A DNA stretch of 64,000 nt from an uncultured Prevotellaceae bacterium (GCA_900320845.1 ONTS01000001.1:62001-126000); one strand, 5' to 3'. Positions 17,556-26,699 are shown, counted from the first letter of the stretch. The notes: generated from the letters alone by a model not told the origin. Numbers and translations are program-made.

Positions 17556-18023
17556 ATGAATTACTTCATCATCCTCAACGGACAGCAACTGGGTCCGTAT
17601 ACCATTGACCAGTTGCGCACCATGGGCATCACCGCTTCCACACCGATATGGGCGCAGGGCTCACCTAACTGGCGCGTAGCCTCCGAGATACCCGAACTGC
17701 AGGGCTATCTGCCGCCTAATGTGCCGCCACAGTATGTGCAAGGTAGTGCTCAACCAGCCGATATCGGACTGTTCGATGATGGACCTTCGGGCAAAAGCCG
17801 CGGACTGGCAGGGCTGTTTGCCATCCTCCTCGGCGGACTCGGAGTACACTATTTCTACATGGGAAAAGTGACAGGAGGCATCATCTGCATCCTGCTTACC
17901 ATTGTCACATGCGGTGTGTGGAGCATCATCAGCCTCATCATGGGCATCAAGATGCTATGCATGAAGCAGAACGAGTTTGAAGAAAAGTATATCAACACAC
18001 TCAGTACTTTCCCGATACTCTGA
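17556..18023 (+). CDS. DUF4339 (GYF_2) plus TM2 domain membrane protein
   Basis: 155 residues. Residues 1-50 are a GYF_2/DUF4339 module (NYFIILNGQQLGPYTIDQLR ... TPIWAQGSPNW), thought to mediate protein contacts. Residues about 85-135 are a TM2 domain: KSRGLAGLFAILLGGLGVHYFYMGK followed by a second hydrophobic hairpin helix. Membrane topology is probably two helices with the GYF part in the cytosol. It is the first gene of a three-gene cluster with a second DUF4339 protein 27 bases downstream and a DUF2752 protein. Function unknown. Confidence 0.85.
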   Translation: MNYFIILNGQQLGPYTIDQLRTMGITASTPIWAQGSPNWRVASEIPELQGYLPPNVPPQYVQGSAQPADIGLFDDGPSGKSRGLAGLFAILLGGLGVHYFYMGKVTGGIICILLTIVTCGVWSIISLIMGIKMLCMKQNEFEEKYINTLSTFPIL

Positions 18024-18050
18024 CCATAACCATTAAACAATCATGTATAT

Positions 18051-18578
18051 ATGACCTATTTCATCATACAAAACGGTCAACAACTTGGTCCTTTCACCAT
18101 CGACGAGTTGCGTCTGCAGCCTATTGATGCCTCCACTCCTGTATGGGCTCCAGGCTTCTCGGGCTGGACAACAGCAGGAAAGGTAGACGAACTGCAAGAG
18201 ATTCTGAATGGGTCTTTTGCCAACGGCGGCATCGGTATGCCTCCACCCTACACCCAACAGGCATATGGCGGGCAACAGACCTATCAGCAGCCTAACTATA
18301 ATACACAGCAAGGGTATGGCAATCGGTCCAATATGCCTCACACATGGCTGGCAGAATCTATCATCGCCACCATCTTGTGCTGCGTGCCTTTCGGTATCGT
18401 GGGTATCGTTTATGCCACCAAAGTGTCGTCCTTGTATCAGCAAGGCAGGTACGAGGAGGCAGAGCGGGCGAGCAGGAATGCCAAGACTTGGACGTTGGTA
18501 AGTGTCGGAGTGGGCCTGATTGTCAATATCATCATATTGACAGGCCGTATTGATATTACCTCTTTATATTCTCTGTGA
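18051..18578 (+). CDS. DUF4339 plus CD225/dispanin-like membrane protein
   Basis: 175 residues. The N-terminal GYF_2 module (TYFIIQNGQQLGPFTIDELR ... TPVWAPGFSGW) is closely similar to that of the gene before it, so the pair probably arose by duplication with replacement of the membrane part. A Tyr/Gln-rich linker (about 65-90) leads to a CD225-like region: WLAESIIATILCCVPFGIVG, then IVYATKVSSLYQQGRYEEA, then a second helix. Dispanins alter membrane curvature or fusion in animals; bacterial roles are unknown. Its TGA overlaps the GTG start of the next gene. Confidence 0.85.
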   Translation: MTYFIIQNGQQLGPFTIDELRLQPIDASTPVWAPGFSGWTTAGKVDELQEILNGSFANGGIGMPPPYTQQAYGGQQTYQQPNYNTQQGYGNRSNMPHTWLAESIIATILCCVPFGIVGIVYATKVSSLYQQGRYEEAERASRNAKTWTLVSVGVGLIVNIIILTGRIDITSLYSL

Positions 18579-18955
18579 GCCGTTTTTTCTTCTTTTCCTC
18601 CCGTCGTCTTATGCTGATGCTACTGTGCTGTGGCGTGGCAGTTGTCTACCTGCTGTTCGACCCGAGCCGCGTGGGATGGTTCCCGCGTTGTCCTTTCCGC
18701 ATGCTCACCGGTTGGCTGTGCCCTGGTTGTGGCTCACAAAGGGCGTTTCATCAATTGTTGCATGGTGATGTGTCGGCGGCTTTCTGCTACAATGCGGCGC
18801 TCGTGGCAGGCATTCCTGTGGTGTCTTTGCTGCTCCTTGTTGAGTGGCAGCGTATCAGGTGGCCCCGTCTGCACGCACGGCTCTACAGCCCTGGAGCCAT
18901 CTGGAGCCTGTTTGTGATCATCGTGGCGTGGTGGATAGGGCGCAATGTGGTGTGA
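18575..18955 (+). CDS. DUF2752 membrane protein
   Basis: 126 residues beginning at GTG 18575, overlapping the previous stop (GTGA), which implies translational coupling. Three hydrophobic helices and the family hallmark CPGCGSQRAFHQLLHGD (near 49-65). DUF2752 genes are often found beside TM2 or CD225 genes in Bacteroidetes, as here. Function unknown; the paired Cys could bind metal or form a disulfide, which is conjecture. It is the last gene of the cluster, ended by a hairpin. Confidence 0.85.
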   Translation: MSRFFFFSSRRLMLMLLCCGVAVVYLLFDPSRVGWFPRCPFRMLTGWLCPGCGSQRAFHQLLHGDVSAAFCYNAALVAGIPVVSLLLLVEWQRIRWPRLHARLYSPGAIWSLFVIIVAWWIGRNVV

Positions 18956-18970
18956 AGGGATGACCATAAA

Positions 18971-19001
18971 GCCACGGAAGAGCCCCCTTCCGTGGCTTTC
19001 T
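18971..19001. terminator. Terminator between DUF2752 and the leucine-rich-repeat gene
   Basis: A 10-bp perfect stem GCCACGGAAG (18971-18980) with 18987-18996, followed by TTTCTT. It lies between converging genes. Confidence 0.8.
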
Positions 19002-19061
19002 TGATCGGATATGGCGGTGTCTTTCCGCCCGACAGGGCCCAGCCTGGGCAGGGCTTATGTG

Positions 19062-20003
19062 CTATCTTTTGAGGCGCTTGCGTCCTTTCTCTATCATGAG
19101 TCCTTTGTAGCTGTTGCTCACGCGCTGTCCGCTGAGGTTGTAACGATTGCCGTTGCTCTTCTCGTCAAGGCTCATAGTGTTGATGCCGGTAGGCTCCGTG
19201 CCCTCATAGTTTTTCAGATATGGGTCGGTATCGGTGTCGGCGGCATTCTCGTCACAGTATTTCACAGCCCAGTTCTTAGCCTTTGCCTTTGCAACGCTGT
19301 TTTTGTTGCACACGTTTTTGTCGTAGTTGTCGGAGGGATTGTATATGGATATCACTCCCTGTGTTGTCGATGTGCGTGAGGGCAGCGTCTCTATGAGAGC
19401 GTCGGTGGCCCCTTCGCTGAGGCAGTTGCCTTCCAGGTAGAGTTCCGATATGCCTGTGTTGTTGGTGAAGTCAAGATATTCGAAGCGGTTGTTGTACCCG
19501 TTGATGCCTTCCAGGTCGCTCATGGCTGAGGTGTCGAGTGTCTTCAGCTTGTTGACCGAGACAAACAGATACGCCAGTTCTGGGTTGTTGGTGAGGTTGA
19601 GGGTGGTGAGATTGTTCATTTCCACATCAAGATAGAATAGGTATGGCAGCATGCTGACGTCGATGGCGTCGAGCTGATTGTCCCAGGCAGAGAGCAGTTG
19701 CAGCTCAATCAGGTTGCTCAGGTCTATGCTCTTGAGCTTATTGTGCTGGCATTGCAGCTCTTCGAGTGCAGTGAAATAGCCTATTCCGGTCAGGTTGCTG
19801 ATGTTTTTCGACGACACGTTGATGGTCTTTGTCGAGGCAATCTTCTCCTCGGTGATGGTTTCTCCCTCGCCGATGCTGAGCAACGATGCCAAGGCTGCGC
19901 GGAAATTGGCGTCGGGAAAGTTGGTAGCGTTGAGCACAACCTGTGCACTTGCAGTAAGACAGAGTGACACAAGGATAAGCATGGTGAGTAGAAGTTTTTT
20001 CAT
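19062..20003 (-). CDS. Secreted leucine-rich-repeat protein with sorting-like tail
   Basis: 313 residues with a clear signal peptide (MKKLLLTMLILVSLCLTASAQ). Residues about 65-215 form roughly six leucine-rich repeats of about 21 residues (for example LEELQCQHNKLKSIDLSNL and LAYLFVSVNKLKTLDTSAM), in the style of surface or internalin-like LRR proteins of oral and gut Bacteroidetes. The end YNLSGQRVSNSYKG ... KGRKRLKR is the same shortened type IX-like tail seen on other proteins here. A binding or adhesion role is inferred. A -7 box lies about 45 bases upstream. Confidence 0.85.
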   Translation of the reverse strand: MKKLLLTMLILVSLCLTASAQVVLNATNFPDANFRAALASLLSIGEGETITEEKIASTKTINVSSKNISNLTGIGYFTALEELQCQHNKLKSIDLSNLIELQLLSAWDNQLDAIDVSMLPYLFYLDVEMNNLTTLNLTNNPELAYLFVSVNKLKTLDTSAMSDLEGINGYNNRFEYLDFTNNTGISELYLEGNCLSEGATDALIETLPSRTSTTQGVISIYNPSDNYDKNVCNKNSVAKAKAKNWAVKYCDENAADTDTDPYLKNYEGTEPTGINTMSLDEKSNGNRYNLSGQRVSNSYKGLMIEKGRKRLKR

Positions 20004-20046
20004 AATCGTTGGGTTTAGGTGAGACTAAGGGATTAGTTATGGCTAC

Positions 20047-20054
20047 AAATTTAG
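20047..20054 (-). promoter_or_regulatory. -7 box of the leucine-rich-repeat gene
   Basis: Minus strand TAAATTTG at 20047-20054. Confidence 0.5.
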
Positions 20055-20106
20055 TTTTTTTCTTCAAAAGAACAAGATAACTTTTGCCGTCAGTGTAAAA
20101 TCCTTA

Positions 20107-20114
20107 TCTTTGCG
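20107..20114 (+). promoter_or_regulatory. -7 box upstream of the 39-residue gene and TonB receptor
   Basis: The sequence reads TTATCTTTG; the box TATCTTTG is near 20107-20114, diverging from the leucine-rich-repeat promoter. It probably drives 20187-22952. Confidence 0.6.
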
Positions 20115-20186
20115 CTGAAAATTAGAGCCTTCTGTATGTCTGCGGATGCTCTGTCCGATACGTTGGTTTACCCATATCACACGATT

Positions 20187-20306
20187 ATGAGAAAGAATTT
20201 CCCAACCCGTTATACCATCATAGTCGACAGCGCTGCACAGACTTACCGTGTCATCGGCGAGAAGGGGGGCAACGCCTTCAAAGACGGTGTGACACTGAAA
20301 GGCTGA
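20187..20306 (+). CDS. Small 39-residue protein of unknown function
   Basis: An ATG frame downstream of a good promoter encodes MRKNFPTRYTIIVDSAAQTY and ends GVTLKG. It is basic with a short beta-like core (TIIVDSAAQTYRVIG). It starts about 65 bases from the expected RNA start and ends 22 bases before the His/Cys-rich gene. It could be a real small protein, a leader peptide of the TonB unit, or a fragment. No family is recognised. Confidence 0.4.
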   Translation: MRKNFPTRYTIIVDSAAQTYRVIGEKGGNAFKDGVTLKG

Positions 20307-20328
20307 CCCCACACAACCATTGTCCTCT

Positions 20329-20679
20329 ATGTTGAGTTCTGCTACACATCGCTCATGGGCTGCACGGGTACTGCTACTGGTGTTCGTGACCATGTTGCTG
20401 TGCGCATTCCTTCACCGTCACCAGGAGAATTTCGGTGCCGAGGTGGTGTGCGCAGAGTGTAGTCAGCATGTGGCAGGTCACTCACACCTCGTTGCCCATG
20501 GCCATGGTGTAGAAGAATGTGTGCTGTGTCAGTTCCTTACCATGGTAGGCACAGCCGTCATAGCAGGCTTCGTCATAGTGCTTGCCGCCACGATGGGCGA
20601 GGTTATCTATACCACTCATCCTTCCCTTCGGACACTATCCATCGGAAGACATGCGCCCCGCGCACCCCCATTCATGTAG
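20329..20679 (+). CDS. Small His/Cys-rich membrane protein upstream of a TonB receptor
   Basis: 116 residues from the ATG at 20329 (an in-frame TTG lies 9 bases upstream). A first helix (ARVLLLVFVTMLLCAFL) is followed by a loop rich in possible metal ligands, HRHQENFG, VVCAECSQH, GHSHLVAHGHG and ECVLCQF, then a second helix (GTAVIAGFVIVLAATMG). Similar small proteins often precede copper- or zinc-type TonB receptors in Bacteroidetes. A role in metal sensing or handling in the envelope is inferred, not shown. It lies about 140 bases before the receptor start. Confidence 0.6.
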   Translation: MLSSATHRSWAARVLLLVFVTMLLCAFLHRHQENFGAEVVCAECSQHVAGHSHLVAHGHGVEECVLCQFLTMVGTAVIAGFVIVLAATMGEVIYTTHPSLRTLSIGRHAPRAPPFM

Positions 20680-20822
20680 TATTGTAACCGCTCTTTTTTA
20701 TCTCTTGCACCATCGCCGCCATGTACCTGCCCCTACAGCAGTCCGTACATGAGGTGCGACAGTGTATCGGCAGTTGTGCATACATGCTGCACCACTATCA
20801 TCAACACTTAACCACAATACAC

Positions 20823-22952
20823 ATGAAACAACATATCATCATGGCAATGCTCTTGTTGTCAGCCTTTACTGCGTCTGCTCAGGAGCCTGCCGACAGCACC
20901 GACCTGTTCTATCGTCACCTATCGCTGCGCGAAGTGGTGGTGACAGGCAGCACCGGACAGACCAAACTCAAACATACCACCACCCCCGTCACGCTGCTCT
21001 CGGCGCGCGACATGCATCACCACTCCTTCACCAACCTCATCGACGGCATTGCCCACCTGCCCGGTTTGGCACAGATAAGTACCGGAAGCGGCATCGCCAA
21101 GCCCGTCATTCGAGGTCTGGGATACAACCGTATCATTGTTGTCAACGACGGAATAAGGCAGGAAGGGCAGCAGTGGGGCGACGAACATGGCATAGAGCTC
21201 GACGACAACAGCGTGGGTTCTGTGCAAGTGCTGAAGGGACCTGCAAGTCTGCTCTACGGTTCTGACGCACTGGGAGGCGTCGTGCTCTTCAATAGTAAAC
21301 CGCCGGCCTATGGTGAGACGTTCTTTGCCAACGTTGCCACAGAGTATCAGACCAATAACGGTCTCTTCGGTTACTCACTCAACACAGGAGGCAGCCATGG
21401 CGACGTGGCATGGGATGTACGCTACTCCGACAAGATGGCTCACTCATACAAGAATGCTGCCGATGGCTACGTGCCCAACACACAGTTCAGGCAGCGTGCG
21501 GTGAACGGACTGCTCTCGCTGCGCCGCAAATGGGGATTCTCCAGGCTGCGGATGAGCTACTTCCATCTCACGCCGTCGATAGCCGAAGGCGAGCGCGACC
21601 CTGAGACGGGACAACTGGAACAGCCTTACGACAAGACAAAACGCTACGCCCATGGCACGCCTTTCCAGCAGGTGTACCACTATAAGGCGGCTCTGGACAA
21701 CATGGTGTATCTGGCGGGCGGCATACTCAACATCATGGCTGCCTATCAGCACAACATACGCAAAGAGATGGAGGAGGAAGACGGCCACACCGAGTGCGGA
21801 CTACACTTCCTCTTGCACACTATCAACTACAACCTGCACTACACCCGTACCAATGCCGTAGGGTGGAAGTTCACCGCCGGCATCAACGGCATGGCACAAC
21901 GCAGCAGCAACAAGGGCGATGAATACCTCATACCTGCCTATCGCCTCTTCGACTTGGGCACCTTCGTCACCACCGAGAAGACGTTCGGACGCTTCGACAT
22001 CAACGGCGGCATACGCTTCGACACGCGATGGCTGCACAGCTACAGCCTCATTGATGAGGGAAAGCAGCGCTTCAACGCCTTCTCCCGACAGATACACGGC
22101 CTCACTGCAAGCCTCGGAACGGCGTGGCATCCCTCCGACAAGGTGACACTGAAGGCTAACATCTCGCGAGGGTTCCGCGCTCCCAATATGAGTGAGCTGG
22201 GAAGCAATGGCGTACACGAGGGAACGCTGCGCTACGAGGTGGGCAACTACAGGCTGCGACCGGAGTTTAGCCACCAGATAGACCTCGGACTCGACTACAC
22301 CAACAAGTGGATAGCGGTGCAACTGGCGCTCTTTGCCAACCGCATTGACAACTATATATATCTTGAACGAGGAGACCAATCAGTGACGCCCGAGGATACC
22401 CATGCCGACGATGATGAGCAGCTGTCGCTCTTCCGCTACACATCGGGCGATGCCACGCTGCTCGGCGGCGAGGTGAGTGTCGACTTTCATCCTATCCACC
22501 GCCTCCACCTGGGCACATCGTTCAGCTATGTCGGCGCACGTCTCATGCACAAAGAGGGCGACAGCCGCTACCTGCCCTTCACGCCACCCATGCGCTGGAA
22601 TACCGACATCAAGTACGAAATCACCCACGATGCGCCTACGCTGAACAATGCCTATGTATCTGTCGGCATGGAGATGAATGCCCGACAGAACCGCTTTCTG
22701 GCTGCCAACAACACCGAGACAGCCACACCGGGATACACACTGTTCCATGCCTCGGCTGGCGTTGATATCTGCCGACGCTACAAGACGATAGCCACCGTGG
22801 TGCTCACCGTCGACAACCTCTTCGACAAAGTGTATCAAAACCACCTCAGCCGACTGAAGTATGCTGACCTGAACACCCGCACCGGACGCACAGGCGTATT
22901 CAACATGGGACGCAACATCACCATGAAACTTGTTGTACCGTTTAATTGGTGA
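20823..22952 (+). CDS. TonB-dependent outer-membrane receptor, probably for a metal
   Basis: 709 residues from the ATG at 20823, which gives a normal signal peptide (MKQHIIMAMLLLSAFTASAQ); earlier in-frame ATGs give an implausible leader. The plug domain starts at LREVVVTGS and contains GLGYNRIIVVNDGIRQEGQQ with WGDEHGIELDD and VQVLKGPASLLYGSDALGG, the last two typical of ZnuD/OprC-like metal receptors. The beta-barrel ends with F-N-W. No carboxypeptidase-like N-domain and no SusD partner, so it is not a glycan system. Zinc or copper uptake is inferred from the plug and the His/Cys-rich partner. Confidence 0.88.
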   Translation: MKQHIIMAMLLLSAFTASAQEPADSTDLFYRHLSLREVVVTGSTGQTKLKHTTTPVTLLSARDMHHHSFTNLIDGIAHLPGLAQISTGSGIAKPVIRGLGYNRIIVVNDGIRQEGQQWGDEHGIELDDNSVGSVQVLKGPASLLYGSDALGGVVLFNSKPPAYGETFFANVATEYQTNNGLFGYSLNTGGSHGDVAWDVRYSDKMAHSYKNAADGYVPNTQFRQRAVNGLLSLRRKWGFSRLRMSYFHLTPSIAEGERDPETGQLEQPYDKTKRYAHGTPFQQVYHYKAALDNMVYLAGGILNIMAAYQHNIRKEMEEEDGHTECGLHFLLHTINYNLHYTRTNAVGWKFTAGINGMAQRSSNKGDEYLIPAYRLFDLGTFVTTEKTFGRFDINGGIRFDTRWLHSYSLIDEGKQRFNAFSRQIHGLTASLGTAWHPSDKVTLKANISRGFRAPNMSELGSNGVHEGTLRYEVGNYRLRPEFSHQIDLGLDYTNKWIAVQLALFANRIDNYIYLERGDQSVTPEDTHADDDEQLSLFRYTSGDATLLGGEVSVDFHPIHRLHLGTSFSYVGARLMHKEGDSRYLPFTPPMRWNTDIKYEITHDAPTLNNAYVSVGMEMNARQNRFLAANNTETATPGYTLFHASAGVDICRRYKTIATVVLTVDNLFDKVYQNHLSRLKYADLNTRTGRTGVFNMGRNITMKLVVPFNW

Positions 22953-23301
22953 TACGGCTGCGGCATACACCGAGAACACGATAGAAGCAGAAAAAAGCGG
23001 ACAGACAAGCACACGCATGACGCGGACTGGCACGGATAAGGACATAAAAAGAGGAGGAATCGGACAAATAATACAGGTTTTTCGCAGATAGGCAGACGCC
23101 GGCAAAGGCGTTACCCTTTACCCTCGACAAAGCCTTTACATTAGTACCATTCCTCTCCTTTGTCATCCTCCAGACATAGTCGTCCGCAGCAAATCTCCCG
23201 TTATCGTTTTTTTTCTTTGTTTTCTTGTATAAAAAGAAAGATTACTTGCGTAACTTTGCCCACGCAAATGGTACAGAATATAACAAATAATTCATACAAT
23301 C
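22953..23301. other. Intergenic region before the acyl-CoA synthetase
   Basis: 349 bases with no supported gene. Around 23031-23050 it reads CACGGATAAGGACATAAAAA, matching in complement the dispersed motifs at 26420-26560. A -7 box TAACTTTG at 23251-23258 probably serves the downstream gene. AAAGGC/GCCTTT at about 23104-23137 could form a weak hairpin. Confidence 0.6.
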
Positions 23302-25368
23302 ATGATCAATAAGCAACTTCTTCATCCTGAGAGCATCGTCGTAGTGGGCGGCTCCAACAATACACAGAAGCCCGGTGGGGCAGTAGTTCGCAACCTGTTG
23401 AGCGGCGGATATCAAGGTGTGCTGCGCATCGTAAACCCCAAAGAAGATGAGGTGCAGGGCATAAAGGTATGCCACAACGTGGAAGAACTGCCACAGACAG
23501 ACCTCGCCATACTTGTCATTGCAGCCAAATACTGTCCGGCTGCCGTCGATACTCTGGCTAAAGAGAAGGGCGTCAAGGCATTCATCATACTGTCCGCAGG
23601 CTTCGGAGAGGAGACACACGAGGGTGCATTGCTCGAAGAACAGATACTGAAGACATGCCGCGAGAATGATGCTGCACTGATAGGACCCAACTGTATCGGT
23701 CTGATGAACGCCTGGCACCACAGCGTCTTCACCAAACCCATACCGCGTCTGAACAGCAAAGGTGCCGACTTCATCAGTGGTTCCGGTGCCACAGCGGTGT
23801 TCATACTCGAGTCAGCAGTGATGAAAGGTTTGCAGTTCAACTCCGTCTGGAGCATAGGTAACGGCAAGCAGATTGGTATTGAAGACGTGCTGGAATATAT
23901 GGACGAGAACTTCGACGCCGAACGCGACTCACACGTCAAGCTGTTGTACGTGGAGAACATCTCCAACCCCGACAAGCTGCTGCTGCATGCCAGCTCGCTC
24001 ATCCGCAAGGGCTGCCGCATTGCCGCCATCAAGGCAGGCTCTTCCGAGAGCGGAAGCCGTGCCGCCTTGAGCCACACAGGAGCCATCGCCTCCAGCGACA
24101 GCGCCGTCGAGGCTCTGTTCCGTAAGGCAGGCATCGTGCGTTGCTTCTCACGCGAGGAGCTCACCACCGTGGGCTGCATCTTCACCCTGCCGCGCGTCAA
24201 GGGCAAGAACTGCGCCATCGTGACACACGCAGGAGGTCCCGGCGTGATGCTTACCGACGCTTTGTCGAAAGGAGGACTCAATATCCCCCAGCTGAAGGGC
24301 GACCTCGCCGACGAGCTGAAGGGACAACTCTTCCCCGGCTCGTCAACAGCCAACCCCATCGACATCCTCGCTACAGGAACACCCGAGCACCTCGGACTCG
24401 CCATCGACTATTGCGAGAAGAAGTTTGAGAATATAGATGCCATCATGGTCATCTTCGGCACACCTGGACTCTTCCCCTTGTGGGATGCCTACGAGGTGCT
24501 GCACCAGAAGATATTGGAGTGCAAGAAACCCATCTTCCCTGTCCTTCCCTGTCTGAATACAGCCGGTCCTGAGGTGTCGGAGTTCCTTGCCAAGGGACAT
24601 GTAAACTTCAGCGACGAGGTAACGCTCGGTACCGCCCTCACACGCGTGATGCAGACACCGCCGCCTGCTGCCGAGAGCATGGAGAAAGTAGATGTGGATG
24701 TGGCAGAGATACGCCGCATCATCGACGGCATCGACACCGACGGATACATCGCTCCCGCCAAGGTCAACGCCCTGTTGGCTGCTGCTGGCATACCCACCGT
24801 GCCTGAGCTGACAGCCAACGATAAGCAGACACTCATCGACTTCGCCACAAAGGTGGGATTCCCCGTAGTGGCTAAGGTGGTAGGTCCGGTACACAAGAGC
24901 GACGTTGGAGGCGTGACACTCAACATCATGACGCCCGAACATCTCGCCTTGGAGTACGACCGCATGATGAAGATAGCCGATGCCACCGGCGTCATGGTAC
25001 AGAAGATGATAAAGGGTACCGAACTCTTCATCGGAGCGAAGTACGAGCCACGCTTCGGACACGTCGTTTTATGCGGTCTGGGCGGCATCTTCGTCGAGGT
25101 GCTCAAGGATGTCAGCAGTGGTCTGGCTCCTCTCTCCTACGATGAGGCTTACTCCATGATACGCTCACTGCGCGGATATAAGATAATAAAAGGTACGCGC
25201 GGACAGCAGGGACTCAACGAAGACAAGTATGCCGACATCATCGTTCGCCTCAGCATACTGCTGCGCCATGCTACAGAGATAAAAGAAATGGATATCAACC
25301 CGCTGCTCGCCGACGCTGAAAACGTAGTGGCAGTAGACGCACGAATTTTAGTAGAAAAGAAACAATAA
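23302..25368 (+). CDS. ADP-forming acetate/acyl-CoA synthetase (fused alpha-beta)
   Basis: 688 residues. Domains in order: CoA-binding Rossmann fold (about 5-130; VVVGGSNNTQKPGGAVVRNL), succinyl-CoA-ligase-like domain (about 150-290) with the phospho-accepting His258 in ALSHTGAIASSD, a second flavodoxin-like domain (about 300-440), and an ATP-grasp domain (about 475-688; GFPVVAKVVGPVHKSDVGGV). The family interconverts acyl-CoA, ADP and phosphate with the free acid, CoA and ATP, giving substrate-level ATP in anaerobes. It is followed 9 bases on by a YitT gene with no terminator between them. Confidence 0.93.
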   Translation: MINKQLLHPESIVVVGGSNNTQKPGGAVVRNLLSGGYQGVLRIVNPKEDEVQGIKVCHNVEELPQTDLAILVIAAKYCPAAVDTLAKEKGVKAFIILSAGFGEETHEGALLEEQILKTCRENDAALIGPNCIGLMNAWHHSVFTKPIPRLNSKGADFISGSGATAVFILESAVMKGLQFNSVWSIGNGKQIGIEDVLEYMDENFDAERDSHVKLLYVENISNPDKLLLHASSLIRKGCRIAAIKAGSSESGSRAALSHTGAIASSDSAVEALFRKAGIVRCFSREELTTVGCIFTLPRVKGKNCAIVTHAGGPGVMLTDALSKGGLNIPQLKGDLADELKGQLFPGSSTANPIDILATGTPEHLGLAIDYCEKKFENIDAIMVIFGTPGLFPLWDAYEVLHQKILECKKPIFPVLPCLNTAGPEVSEFLAKGHVNFSDEVTLGTALTRVMQTPPPAAESMEKVDVDVAEIRRIIDGIDTDGYIAPAKVNALLAAAGIPTVPELTANDKQTLIDFATKVGFPVVAKVVGPVHKSDVGGVTLNIMTPEHLALEYDRMMKIADATGVMVQKMIKGTELFIGAKYEPRFGHVVLCGLGGIFVEVLKDVSSGLAPLSYDEAYSMIRSLRGYKIIKGTRGQQGLNEDKYADIIVRLSILLRHATEIKEMDINPLLADAENVVAVDARILVEKKQ

Positions 25369-25377
25369 ACAACAACT

Positions 25378-26325
25378 ATGAACAACGCTCAAAACAAATG
25401 GCAACGCGAAGTGGTTGCCTACATTCTGCTCATCATCGGTAGTGCCCTCTTTGCCGTAGGTGATGTGATGTTTGTCAACCCCTATCTGATGGCTCCCGGA
25501 GGCACCTACGGACTCAGTAACGTGCTTAACACCGTATGGCCTTGGAAGATTTCGCTCTATGCCATCTGCATGGACATTCCTCTGCTGCTCGTCGGTACAT
25601 GGATACTCGGACCGAAGTTCGGCATCAAGACAATCATCTCCACCGCCCTCATCTTCGTCTTCACCTTCGTGCTGGAAAGCGTGTGGGGCTACAACCCCGT
25701 CATCCACGACGGCGAGATTGCCTCAGCTGCCTCCACATCGGGCATGGTGCAGATACCGCACGACGGCGGATGGTTCCAGCCAGACTACTTCCTCAACACC
25801 GTGGTGGCAGGTATCATCTATGGTATCGCCATAGGACTCATCTTCCGCTCGGGCGCAACGAGCGGAGGAAGCGACATCATCTCCATGATACTTCACAAGT
25901 ACACGAAGATATCGCTTGGTACACTCGTCATGATTGTCGACAGCATCATCACACTGACTACTCTCGTTGCTTTCGGCGACATACGTCTGCCCATCTACTC
26001 TGTCATCGTCATCGTCATCGAAGGTAAGGTCATCGACATGGTTGTCGACGGTGTGAAGACCTACAAGACGATGCTCATCGTGACCGACAATCCCGAATCT
26101 ATACGCGAGTTTATCATCAAAGACATCAAGCGCAGCGGCACCTGTCTGACAGGTACCGGCCTCTACCAGGGCAATGAGCGTAAGATGATATACGTCACCC
26201 TCGACCGCGCCGGCATGGTGAAGCTGCGTTCAGAACTGCGTCACCTCGACCCCAATGCCTTCGTCAACATCATGAACAGCTCAGAGATTCTGGGACACGG
26301 CTTCCGCGCACTGCCAACAGAGTAA
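25378..26325 (+). CDS. YitT family membrane protein (DUF161 plus DUF2179)
   Basis: 315 residues. Five or six hydrophobic helices span about 12-205, with FVNPYLMAPGGTYGLSNVLN near the start and FRSGATSGGSDIISMIL in the middle, both hallmarks of YitT. The soluble C-terminal DUF2179 domain (about 220-310; IKDIKRSGTCLTGTGLYQGN) has an ACT-like pattern. Transport of an unknown substrate is suspected for the family. The 9-base gap from the acyl-CoA synthetase indicates one operon. Confidence 0.9.
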   Translation: MNNAQNKWQREVVAYILLIIGSALFAVGDVMFVNPYLMAPGGTYGLSNVLNTVWPWKISLYAICMDIPLLLVGTWILGPKFGIKTIISTALIFVFTFVLESVWGYNPVIHDGEIASAASTSGMVQIPHDGGWFQPDYFLNTVVAGIIYGIAIGLIFRSGATSGGSDIISMILHKYTKISLGTLVMIVDSIITLTTLVAFGDIRLPIYSVIVIVIEGKVIDMVVDGVKTYKTMLIVTDNPESIREFIIKDIKRSGTCLTGTGLYQGNERKMIYVTLDRAGMVKLRSELRHLDPNAFVNIMNSSEILGHGFRALPTE

Positions 26326-26367
26326 CACCATAATAAAGCGGTAAAACTAATTTATAGAACATACCTA

Positions 26368-26409
26368 AAATGTTCTGACAACAATCCCCGTTGCCAGAAC
26401 ATTTTTTTT
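26368..26409 (+). terminator. Terminator of the acyl-CoA synthetase-YitT operon
   Basis: A 10-bp stem AAATGTTCTG (26368-26377) with 26395-26404, followed by a run of T. Confidence 0.85.
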
Positions 26410-26421
26410 GTGTGTGGTACT

Positions 26422-26557
26422 GACCACGGATATATACCGGTGCGAAAGGTATTTTTATTTTGTTTATCCGTGGTCTTTTTCATTCAGCGAGGATAATATG
26501 GATATGTCCTTATGTCTTTTGTTCTTTTGTCCTCCCATCCTTGTTATCCGTGGTCTT
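26422..26557. repeat. TATCCGTGGTC dispersed repeat, three copies
   Basis: An inverted copy GACCACGGATA lies at 26422-26432; direct copies TTATCCGTGGTCTT lie at 26464-26477 and 26544-26557. The tract also carries T-rich CTTTTGTTCTTTTGT stretches. No protein is encoded convincingly. Confidence 0.6.
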
Positions 26558-26605
26558 CTCTTTTGTTCCCTTTTGTTCTTTTGTGTTATCTATGTCGTTA
26601 TGTCC

Positions 26606-26699
26606 TCGCCTTGCACTAACTCTGTCTTTGACGAATTTAGGCTGCAGCTCGGAAAAGCTCAAACAAGTTTGGCTTTTCGCTCGCCTTGCACTAACTTTG
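26606..26699 (+). promoter_or_regulatory. Duplicated promoter-like element before the TPP riboswitch
   Basis: TCGCCTTGCACTAACT occurs twice, at 26606-26621 and 26681-26696. The second copy continues into a full -7 box TAACTTTG (26692-26699), and the first into the poorer TAACTCTG. Between them is a hairpin: AAAAGC (about 26653) with GCTTTT, enclosing CAAACaaGTTTG. Confidence 0.65.
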
